DNA from: an uncultured Prevotellaceae bacterium
Lineage (GTDB): Bacteria > Bacteroidota > Bacteroidia > Bacteroidales > Bacteroidaceae
NCBI GenBank assembly: GCA_900318795.1
Contig: ONLU01000025.1
Location: 1-36,095, forward strand
Direction: 5' to 3'
DNA: 36,095 nucleotides
The notes beneath the pieces are model-generated. The model saw only the letters and a program-made list of their open reading frames with translations, had not been told where the DNA came from and ran no database searches. The position numbers were made by a program, and so were the translations under genes. Of this stretch, positions 25,391 through 32,707 are shown one piece after another. Each line of letters starts with the position of its first letter. Position 1 is the stretch's first letter.

Positions 25391-26848
25391 TTAATCGTCC
25401 AGCGTGATGGGTTTGTACTTAGGCACAAGCGCCTTCATGATACACCATCCGATGAGGTAAGCCACTGCACAGATGCAGAACACGACCATATAGGCAGCAG
25501 GCTTTCCGTCGAAACCGAAGAACGAGAAGGCAGCACCTTGCTCAGCAGCCCAGTCGAAGAACTTACCGCTACCCAAGTTGATGCTCATCGACCCCAGACC
25601 GCCTGCCATGGTTCCCAGACCGACAATGGTTCCGATGGTTGACTTCGGGAACATATCGCCTACGGTCGAGAAGATGTTGGCAGACCAAGCCTGGTGACCA
25701 GCACCCAACAGACCTATCAGTATGGCAGGCCACCATGCGCTATAGGCTCCCAGGGGCTGGGCAAACAGACCAAGCACGGGGAAGCATGCGAAGATGAACA
25801 TGGCACGCATACGGCCGGCATAGGGATTCATGCCCTTGTTCTCCACAAAGTACTTGGGCAGATAGCCACCACCAATGCTGAGCACGGTCACGATGAAGTA
25901 AAGGGTGAATATCAGCATGATACCCATCGTTGAGTCGCTGGTATAGCCATACTGGTCTGAGAAGTAGGCTGGAGCCCAGAACAGGAAGAACCACCACACA
26001 CCGTCCGTCATGAACTTACCTACCAGGAACGACCATGTCTGCTTGTAGGTAAAGCACTTCAGGAACGGAATGGTCTTCTCTTCCTTCTCTGCTGAGCGGT
26101 CCTGTGCATCTGCCAGGTCGTTGTCCTGCTCAATATAGTTCAACTCTGCCTGGTTGACACGGGTGTTCTTGGCTGGCTTCTCATAGAGCCATATCCAAAG
26201 ACCCATCCAGATGAATCCAAGGGCACCGATGATGACAAATGCCATCTCCCAACCCCAGGCACGTGCCAGCAGGGGAATGGTGGCAGGAGCTGCCAGGGCA
26301 CCTACAGACGCACCACTGTTGAAGATAGAAGTAGAGAACGCACGGTCCTTTTTGGGGAAGTACTCTGCTGTAGCCTTGATGGCTGCAGGGAAGTTACCAG
26401 CCTCACCGACAGCCAGAATCAGACGACAGCTGAGGAACAGCCATACCGAGATGGTGGCAATGGCCACAGCAGCATCGCTGCCGGCCTCTACCATGCGCAG
26501 GGCCTCAATGCTGTCATATCCCTCGACGGTCATGGCCACCCAGCCGCAACCTGCGTGCAGCACAGCACCCAGCGACCATACGAAAATGGCAATCAAGTAG
26601 CCCTTCTTGGTACCCATCCAGTCAATAAACTTGCCTGCGAAGAGGTTGGCAATAGCATAGAACAGCGAGAAGAGACCTGTAATCGTACCATAGTCACCGT
26701 CCGTCCAGTGGAACTCTGGGGCTATGAAGTCTTTCCATGTCAACGACAAGACCTGACGGTCCATGTAGTTAATAGTGGTTGCCAGAAACAGCAACGCACA
26801 AATCACCCAACGGAAGTTGGACATTTTTGTTGTTTGAATCGAAGCCAT
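25391..26848 (-). CDS. MFS transporter of the anion:cation symporter family, hexuronate (ExuT)-like
   Basis: A 485-residue, twelve-helix major facilitator. The N-terminus INYMDRQVLSL and the block FSLFYAIANLFAGKFIDWMG are characteristic of the ACS family, which includes ExuT hexuronate and galactonate carriers. It should import an organic sugar acid with protons across the inner membrane. A hydrophilic loop at about 225-255 separates the two halves. The start is taken at 26848; Met9 (26824) is also possible. It is the last gene of a unit with the GatC-like permease and the exported KduI, which supports an uronate or deoxy-ketouronate substrate. The exact substrate is inference. Confidence 0.88.
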   Translation of the reverse strand: MASIQTTKMSNFRWVICALLFLATTINYMDRQVLSLTWKDFIAPEFHWTDGDYGTITGLFSLFYAIANLFAGKFIDWMGTKKGYLIAIFVWSLGAVLHAGCGWVAMTVEGYDSIEALRMVEAGSDAAVAIATISVWLFLSCRLILAVGEAGNFPAAIKATAEYFPKKDRAFSTSIFNSGASVGALAAPATIPLLARAWGWEMAFVIIGALGFIWMGLWIWLYEKPAKNTRVNQAELNYIEQDNDLADAQDRSAEKEEKTIPFLKCFTYKQTWSFLVGKFMTDGVWWFFLFWAPAYFSDQYGYTSDSTMGIMLIFTLYFIVTVLSIGGGYLPKYFVENKGMNPYAGRMRAMFIFACFPVLGLFAQPLGAYSAWWPAILIGLLGAGHQAWSANIFSTVGDMFPKSTIGTIVGLGTMAGGLGSMSINLGSGKFFDWAAEQGAAFSFFGFDGKPAAYMVVFCICAVAYLIGWCIMKALVPKYKPITLDD

Positions 26849-26886
26849 ATATAATATCTTTAATCTTTAACCTTGAACTTTGTCAT

Positions 26887-26921
26887 CGACCCTTGGGTCG
26901 CTCTGTACCTTTAGGTCAGAG
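26887..26921. repeat. dispersed hairpin repeat, copy 3, beside a second palindrome
   Basis: ctctgtacctttaggtcag at 26901-26919 matches the core of the repeats at 7017-7037 and 15932-15951. It folds as a stem with CTCTG/CAGAG ends. Immediately to its left is the palindrome CGACCCTTGGGTCG (26887-26900). The double hairpin lies in the 110-bp gap between kduI and the MFS gene and could affect the transcript there. Confidence 0.65.
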
Positions 26922-26953
26922 AACTTTGAACCTTGAACTTTGAACCTTGAACC
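26922..26953. repeat. aactttgaacctt word repeats
   Basis: The words ctttgaac and cttgaac alternate about four times in 32 nt; one more copy lies at 26872-26881. Related words occur at 14010-14033 and 27969-27978, also next to gene ends. Confidence 0.7.
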
Positions 26954-26958
26954 ATTCT

Positions 26959-27945
26959 TCACCTCAGGTCTCCAACGGGAATGTTGTCCTTGTCGTTATA
27001 GTTCAGGTTCTCACCAGCCATACCCCAGATGAAGGTATAGTAATAGGTAGCAGAAGCACAGTGGATGCTCCACTCTGGAGACATGATAGCCTGCTCGTTC
27101 TTCAGCCATACCACGCGGGTCTCCTGGGGCTCACCCATGATGTGGCTCACCTGCTGACCCTCGGGCACATTGAAATAGTAGTAGGCCTCAATACGACGAC
27201 CGTGGGTATGAGGAGGCATGGTGTTCCATACGCTACCCTCCTGCAACTGGGTCAGTCCCATCTGCAACTGACAGGGACCCTCTTCCAGCGAAGTGTTTAC
27301 AATCAACTGGTTGATGGTACGCTGGTTGCTCTCTGCCCGTGTTCCCAGGGGCTTCTCCTTAGTACCGACGATGGTAGCCTTCAGCGACTGCACCTTACCG
27401 TTCTTACGTCCGTCCAGCGTCACCCACTGGGTCTTGTAGTGCTTGTGGGCAGTAGCGGAGTTCAGGTAGAACTTGGCAGGCTTCTGGGGATTCTTCGAAC
27501 GGAAGATGACCTCCTTGTTCGAGTCGATGTCCTTGCCATTCTTGTCCTTGCCCAGCCATCCACGACCGACATACAGCGCCTCGCTGTATCCCAGGGGGTA
27601 CTCCTGTCCGTCTACGATGACAACACCGTCTCCACCCGTATTGATGATACCCAACTCACGGTTACGCATGAAGTAGTCGGCACGCAGCTGCGGATGCGTT
27701 TCCAGCTTCAGGTCCTTGTTCACAGGCATGGCACCGCCAAAGATGAAACGGTCGTACATCGAATACGTCAGGTGAATCTGGTCAGCCTCCATCACCTTTT
27801 CCATTACAAAACGGTCACGCAGTGTCTGTGTGTCATAGTGCTTCACGTCAGCCGGATGACAGGCCGTCTGGAAGCTCATGGTCTGCTGTGCAGACATTGA
27901 TAATGAACTCATAATCAACAGTAAGCTTAATACTTGTTTTTTCAT
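26959..27945 (-). CDS. kduI: 5-dehydro-4-deoxy-D-glucuronate isomerase (KduI), exported form
   Basis: A 328-residue KduI-family cupin. The enzyme interconverts 5-keto-4-deoxyuronate and 2,5-diketo-3-deoxygluconate in breakdown of unsaturated uronates. The zinc-ligand pattern is intact: His246 and His248 in MPPHTHGRR, Glu253, and His295 in [10 protein letters not shown]. This is the same spacing as His196/198/Glu203/His245 of E. coli Kdu[12 protein letters not shown] (97-107) and [11 protein letters not shown] (303-313) are further family blocks. Unlike the cytoplasmic enzyme, it starts with a clear signal peptide ([21 protein letters not shown]), with the family sequence beginning after it. 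It also has a small extra loop near 130-145. It starts 31 bp after the EIIC stop. Function by family is sound; periplasmic location is inferred. Confidence 0.92.
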   Translation of the reverse strand: MKKQVLSLLLIMSSLSMSAQQTMSFQTACHPADVKHYDTQTLRDRFVMEKVMEADQIHLTYSMYDRFIFGGAMPVNKDLKLETHPQLRADYFMRNRELGIINTGGDGVVIVDGQEYPLGYSEALYVGRGWLGKDKNGKDIDSNKEVIFRSKNPQKPAKFYLNSATAHKHYKTQWVTLDGRKNGKVQSLKATIVGTKEKPLGTRAESNQRTINQLIVNTSLEEGPCQLQMGLTQLQEGSVWNTMPPHTHGRRIEAYYYFNVPEGQQVSHIMGEPQETRVVWLKNEQAIMSPEWSIHCASATYYYTFIWGMAGENLNYNDKDNIPVGDLR

Positions 27946-27976
27946 AACGATATATTTAATTTTTTCACTTTGAACC

Positions 27977-29332
27977 TTACTTGTCCTTCGCTATGCGCAT
28001 GCGGTTCCATACCACCATGCCCAGCGTGATGACCGTCAGCACACCAGCACCAATCCACTCCAGGTAGGCCACACACTTGTAGATGACCCATCCGAAGAGT
28101 GACGAGGCAAAATCCAATGCTCCACCCTCGAAGCCCTGTGGAATGTCAGCAGCCTTGTCACCAGTCTGCTCAAACACGGTATGGGCAGCCTGCGTGAAGG
28201 CAGGAGCCATGTCGGTCACGAAATACAGACCGATGGCCAGTGCCACCAGACCGATGATAAACGTCTTCACCACATTACCCTTGGTAAAGGGCAGCACCAT
28301 GGGGAACAGGTAGAACATGCCAGCCAGCGAAGCCAGCGGCAGGAACTGGTTGCCAGGCAGCACCACGGCCAGTCCCAGGGCTACGGGAATCAGCAGCAGG
28401 CTGACCACCAGCGTCGTGGGATGACCAATCACCACAGCAGGCGACATACCAATGTACACCTTCTTGCCGTTGAACTTCTGCTTCACCACCTCCTGCGTCT
28501 TCTCTGCAATGGGTTTCAGACCTTCTATAAATAAAGAGGTGATACGCGGAATAAGCTCCATCACCGCACCCATGGTCACACCCAGGAAGAGCACCTTCTT
28601 GATGTCTAACTGGGCCAGGGCACCTATCAGGCAACCTACGATGACACCCAGGATGAGCGGTTCACCCATCACCCCGAACTTCTTCTTCATACCCTCCGCA
28701 TCGATGTTCAGTTTCTCGAAACCGGGAATCATGTCCAGGGCCTTGCCAATCAGCAGGGCAAAGGGCACGAAACTCTGACAGAACGGCTGGGGAATGGAGA
28801 TGCCCTGCCACTCAGGATAGTACTCCTGGAACTTGTCTGCCGTCAGGTCTGCCATGACCAGTGTCACGATGTAGCACACGATGGCAGCAAAATAGCCCCA
28901 TGCCAGCGACTCACCCATGACGAAATAGGCCACAGCACCTATGAAGGCAAAGTGCCAGTAGTTCCACAGGTCGATATTCACCGTACGGGTGCAACCCGTA
29001 ATGAGCAGCAGGAAGTTCACACCCAGACAGATGGGAATGATCAGCGCTCCCACAGCCGTGTTGTATGCCACAGCGGCAGCAGCAGGCCATCCCATGTCAA
29101 AAACCTTCAACTGGAGATCGTAGAGCTTGGAGATCTCGCTCAGCGGTCCTCCGAAATTGGTGGTCAGCAGGGCTGTCACAATACCCAGTCCCACAAAACC
29201 CACACCCACATACAGGCCGCTCTTCAGCGAGCGACCGAATTTCAGGCCAATGCACAGCCCGATAATCGTAAACAATATGGGCATCATCACTGACGCGCCC
29301 AGACTGATAATGTAACTAAAGACTTGTTCCAT
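27977..29332 (-). CDS. GatC-like PTS EIIC membrane permease without PTS partners
   Basis: A 451-residue polytopic membrane protein of the galactitol-type PTS EIIC (GatC) family, about the length of GatC itself. Family features are the N-terminus [38 protein letters not shown], the loop MPDRCPG-free block [17 protein letters not shown], and [13 protein letters not shown]. The start is placed at 29332; an in-frame Met at 29464 would add 44 residues and run across the promoter. GatC normally needs EIIA and EIIB to phosphorylate its sugar. No EIIA, EIIB, HPr or EI gene is in the window, and Bacteroidetes generally lack a sugar PTS. It may act as a plain carrier for an uronate or polyol. It is the first gene of the kduI operon. 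Confidence 0.9.
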   Translation of the reverse strand: MEQVFSYIISLGASVMMPILFTIIGLCIGLKFGRSLKSGLYVGVGFVGLGIVTALLTTNFGGPLSEISKLYDLQLKVFDMGWPAAAAVAYNTAVGALIIPICLGVNFLLLITGCTRTVNIDLWNYWHFAFIGAVAYFVMGESLAWGYFAAIVCYIVTLVMADLTADKFQEYYPEWQGISIPQPFCQSFVPFALLIGKALDMIPGFEKLNIDAEGMKKKFGVMGEPLILGVIVGCLIGALAQLDIKKVLFLGVTMGAVMELIPRITSLFIEGLKPIAEKTQEVVKQKFNGKKVYIGMSPAVVIGHPTTLVVSLLLIPVALGLAVVLPGNQFLPLASLAGMFYLFPMVLPFTKGNVVKTFIIGLVALAIGLYFVTDMAPAFTQAAHTVFEQTGDKAADIPQGFEGGALDFASSLFGWVIYKCVAYLEWIGAGVLTVITLGMVVWNRMRIAKDK

Positions 29333-29381
29333 TTGTAGTTTAATATCGATATTCTTGTTGTTTGTTTTAGCGTAGACGCGT

Positions 29382-29413
29382 GCAAAGATACAAAATAAAA
29401 ATGGACTGACCAA
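29382..29413 (-). promoter_or_regulatory. promoter of the EIIC-kduI-MFS operon with overlapping inverted repeat
   Basis: On the minus strand, TTG (29411-29413) and TATCTTTGC (29382-29390) are 20 nt apart. The inverted repeat CTGAC-caaaca-GTCAG (29406-29421) spans the -33 TTG. It could be an operator, or, with the T-rich stretch after it, a weak terminator for the murF/alr transcript. Confidence 0.7.
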
Positions 29414-29498
29414 ACAGTCAGCACTTTTTTTCTGGAGTGCGCTCAAAATCTTTTGGGACTGCACTCGGAAAATATGTCCTTGGTACTCTGAAAAATAC

Positions 29499-31886
29499 TT
29501 AGTCTTGGAAGTAGACCTTCTTGACGCGGTTGCTGATGCTGGTCAGCACTTCGTAGGGTATGGTCTGCAGGGCATCGCTCAGCACAGTGACGGGCAGATG
29601 TTCACCGAAAATCTCCACGCTGTCGCCCTCCTTACAGGGAATACCAGTCACGTCTATCATGGCCACATCCATGCAGATATTGCCCACATAGGGTGCCTTC
29701 TGTCCGTTGACCAGACAGTAGCAGGCTCCTCGTCCCAGATGGCGGTTCAGTCCGTCAGCATAGCCTATGGGGATGGCAGCAATGTCGGAGTCCCTTGTCA
29801 GCACACCCTTTCTGCTATACCCCACCGTTTCGTCCTTGGGCACATGGCGCAACTGGAGAATGGTGGTTTTCAGGGTCGAGACGGTACTCAGCAATCGATT
29901 GTCGCGCGGATCAACGCCATAGAGTCCCAGTCCCAGACGGCACATGTCCATCTGCCGCTCGGGGAAGTGCTCGATGGCTGCCGAATTATCCATGTGGCGC
30001 AGTATCTTATGGTCGAAAGCGGCCTGCAACTGACGACTGGCACGGTCAAACTTCTCAAACTGCATCGCAGAGAAACGGTCAAAGTCGTCACTGTCGCTAC
30101 CCACGAAGTGTGAGAAGACCGAACGGGGAATGATGGCATTCTGCGCCTTCAGGCGCCTGATCAGCTCGTCCATATCCTTGTCGGGATTGAAGCCCAGGCG
30201 GTGCATGCCGGTATCCAGCTTGATATGCACGGGCCAGCCCGTGATACCTTGTTTCTCTGCTGCACGTATCAGTTCCGTCATCAGTCTGAACGAGTACACC
30301 TCTGGTTCCAGGTCCCAGTCGAACATGGTCTTGAAGGCCGTCATCTCAGGGTTCATGATCATGATGTTCTGCGTGATGCCGTTGCGACGCAGGGTCACCC
30401 CCTCGTCAGCCACAGCCACGGCCAGATAGTCCACCCGATGGTCCTGCAAGGTCTTGGCCACCTCTACAGCACCTGCTCCATAGGCATCAGCCTTGACCAT
30501 GCACACCAGCTTGGTCTCTGGTTTCAGGAACGAACGGTAGTAGTTCAGGTTGTCCACCACGGCATTGAGGTTCACCTCGAGGATGGTCTCATGCACCTTC
30601 TGCTCCAGTTGTTCTGTGATGCGGTCGAAGCCAAAAGTCCGGGCTCCTTTGATGAGCACCACCTCGTCGTGCAGCTGCCGGAACGTATCGCTGTGCAGGA
30701 ACTCGTCCGTCGTGGTGAAGAAGAAGGTGTGAGGGAGTTTGAAGCATGCAGCATGGGTACTGATCTGCGGTCCTATGCCTATCAGCGTGTCCACGCCACG
30801 CTGCTCACAGAGGCTGTTGACCTCACCATACAGCTCCTCTGCGTTCTGTCCGCTCTGCAGGATATCGCTCAGCAAGAGGGTCCGCTGACGCTGGTCGTTC
30901 ACACGACGTGACATGAAGTCCAGTGCGATGTCCAGGGAGTTGATGTCTGAGTTATACGAGTCGTTGATGAGCGTACAGCCATGCTGGCCCTCCTTCACTT
31001 CCAGTCGCATGGCAACAGGTTCCAGCCGGGCCATGCGCTCAGCCAGCTGCTCAGGGGTGACACCCAGGTAGAGGGCTGTGGCAGCCACTGCCAGCGAGCA
31101 CTCTATAGAGGCCTCGTCATAGAATGGTATCTGGTAGGTTGGCAGCAGTTCCTCACGATGCCAGCCTATCTTCTTGCCTTTGAAACCCGAGCTACGCACA
31201 CAGCGGCTCACCAGGTCGTCATCAGCATTGTAGATGATGACCTTGGCATCATGAAACAGCTTCAGCTTCTCCATGCACTTCTCTTCCAGCGAACGGAAGT
31301 TCTCCTGGTGAGGAGCCCCGATAGAGGTCAGCACACCAATGGTAGGCTGTATGATGTCATGCAGTGCCTCCATCTCACCCAGCTGACTGATACCAGCCTC
31401 GAACAGTCCTATCTGTGTCTGTTCGTTGAGCAGCCAGACAGACAGGGGGACACCGATCTGCGAGTTGTAGCTCTTGGGCGAACGGGTCACGACATGGTCG
31501 GGTGAGAGCACCTGGTAGAGCCACTCCTTCACCATCGTCTTGCCGTTGGACCCCGTAATACCTACTATAGGGATGTCAAACTCGTCACGATGGCGTTCTG
31601 CCAGACGCTGCAGGGCTGCCAGTGGCGAGGGCACCTTCAGGTAGTTGGCATCAGGTGCTATATGGTCGGGCACCTGTTCCACCACGAAGTTACGCACCCC
31701 GCGACGATAGAGGTCATTGATATAGTGGTGACCGTCATTGCGTGGGGTTTTCAGGGCGAAGAACAAGGTTTCTTCAGGAAAACAAAGTGAGCGGCTGTCC
31801 GTCAACAGCCACCCTATCTGTGCATCGGACGCTCCAATGCGTCGCGCTCCAATGAGCGTTGTAATTTTCTCTATCGTGTAATTCAT
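29499..31886 (-). CDS. bifunctional MurF / alanine racemase fusion
   Basis: A 795-residue cytoplasmic fusion. Residues 1-430 are UDP-MurNAc-tripeptide:D-Ala-D-Ala ligase, with P-loop GITGSNGKT (109-117), the Mur ligase block LFEAGISQLGEM (161-172) and LINDSYNSDINS (306-317). Residues about 432-795 are a PLP alanine racemase, with Lys465 in MVKADAYGAG and GLGLYGVDPRDN further on. One protein thus makes D-Ala (from L-Ala) and adds the D-Ala-D-Ala dipeptide to the peptidoglycan precursor. This fusion is normal in Bacteroidetes. Its start overlaps the GSCFA stop by 4 nt, so it is translated from the fkp transcript. No separate promoter is visible. Confidence 0.95.
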   Translation of the reverse strand: MNYTIEKITTLIGARRIGASDAQIGWLLTDSRSLCFPEETLFFALKTPRNDGHHYINDLYRRGVRNFVVEQVPDHIAPDANYLKVPSPLAALQRLAERHRDEFDIPIVGITGSNGKTMVKEWLYQVLSPDHVVTRSPKSYNSQIGVPLSVWLLNEQTQIGLFEAGISQLGEMEALHDIIQPTIGVLTSIGAPHQENFRSLEEKCMEKLKLFHDAKVIIYNADDDLVSRCVRSSGFKGKKIGWHREELLPTYQIPFYDEASIECSLAVAATALYLGVTPEQLAERMARLEPVAMRLEVKEGQHGCTLINDSYNSDINSLDIALDFMSRRVNDQRQRTLLLSDILQSGQNAEELYGEVNSLCEQRGVDTLIGIGPQISTHAACFKLPHTFFFTTTDEFLHSDTFRQLHDEVVLIKGARTFGFDRITEQLEQKVHETILEVNLNAVVDNLNYYRSFLKPETKLVCMVKADAYGAGAVEVAKTLQDHRVDYLAVAVADEGVTLRRNGITQNIMIMNPEMTAFKTMFDWDLEPEVYSFRLMTELIRAAEKQGITGWPVHIKLDTGMHRLGFNPDKDMDELIRRLKAQNAIIPRSVFSHFVGSDSDDFDRFSAMQFEKFDRASRQLQAAFDHKILRHMDNSAAIEHFPERQMDMCRLGLGLYGVDPRDNRLLSTVSTLKTTILQLRHVPKDETVGYSRKGVLTRDSDIAAIPIGYADGLNRHLGRGACYCLVNGQKAPYVGNICMDVAMIDVTGIPCKEGDSVEIFGEHLPVTVLSDALQTIPYEVLTSISNRVKKVYFQD

Positions 31887-32707
31887 AGTGCAAAGGTAGG
31901 ATATTTTTTGCGAAGGTGCGCTACTTTTAACATAGTTTTATCCATGAGTTGCTTGTACTCCTCGCTCTCCGGGTCGAAGGGTTTGTGGGCCAGCACCTGT
32001 TTCAGCGGGCGCCACTCTTCCAGAAAATCCTTGGCCTGAGGCGAGAAACAGGTGTCGACCAGCCGCTGCCAGATATACTCCGCAGCCTGTTCCGAGGGGT
32101 GCAGCATGTCGGAAGCATAGAAGCGGTAGTCACGCAACTCATCCATCACGATCTCATAGGCAGGGAAGTAGTACACTCCCCCTAAGCCCGTGGACAAAAG
32201 CTGCTGGACGGCCAGTAGCAGGGTGGCTTTCGAGAGCTGGCTCTCGTGGTAGCCGTACTTACGATAGCGTATGGGACTGACGGTCATCACTACCTGCACC
32301 TCCGAATGGTGCTGACGCAGCACGTCCACAGCCTGACGGAGATAGTCCGCACAAGCCTCAACGGTGAGCTGCTCTTCCTGGAACAGGGCTGCCGGACGTT
32401 TCTGACAGTTGTCCACGATTTCACCAGTCTCCTTGAGTCGATAGACATGGTTCGTACCCAAGGTGAAGAAGACCATGCGTGGACCTTTCTCCCTGCCCGT
32501 CTCCGTTGAAAAGAACCTTTCCACCGTGTGCAGCACGGACGCAGGATTGTACATCGTCCCATAGGGGTTCACCGTGACAGGGAACCCCTCTTCCCGGAAG
32601 TGCTGTCCGATGGCATCAGCAAAGCACGAGCCCACCAACAGCAGTTCCTCGCAGGGCAGAATCTCAAAGTCCGGTTTTTCTATGTCTACAATGGTTCTGA
32701 ACTCCAT
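31883..32707 (-). CDS. GSCFA-domain protein (SGNH hydrolase-like)
   Basis: A 274-residue protein named for its motif GSCFADAIG (residues 27-35), which resembles block I (GxS) of SGNH hydrolases. FTLGTNHVYR (about 80-89) and the C-terminal LHPSEQAAEYIW carrying a His look like the remaining active-site blocks. Biochemical function of the family is not established to my knowledge; an esterase or acyl-handling role is possible from the fold. No signal peptide is seen. The start overlaps the fkp stop (TGATG at 32705-32709) and the end overlaps murF/alr by 4 nt, so it is the middle gene of a tightly coupled operon. Confidence 0.88.
   Translation of the reverse strand: MEFRTIVDIEKPDFEILPCEELLLVGSCFADAIGQHFREEGFPVTVNPYGTMYNPASVLHTVERFFSTETGREKGPRMVFFTLGTNHVYRLKETGEIVDNCQKRPAALFQEEQLTVEACADYLRQAVDVLRQHHSEVQVVMTVSPIRYRKYGYHESQLSKATLLLAVQQLLSTGLGGVYYFPAYEIVMDELRDYRFYASDMLHPSEQAAEYIWQRLVDTCFSPQAKDFLEEWRPLKQVLAHKPFDPESEEYKQLMDKTMLKVAHLRKKYPTFAL

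Noticed and set aside
29333-29464. N-terminal extension of 44 residues on the EIIC protein.
   Set aside because: It would overlap the TATCTTTGC promoter element, is unlike the family, and GatC similarity begins exactly at Met 29332.
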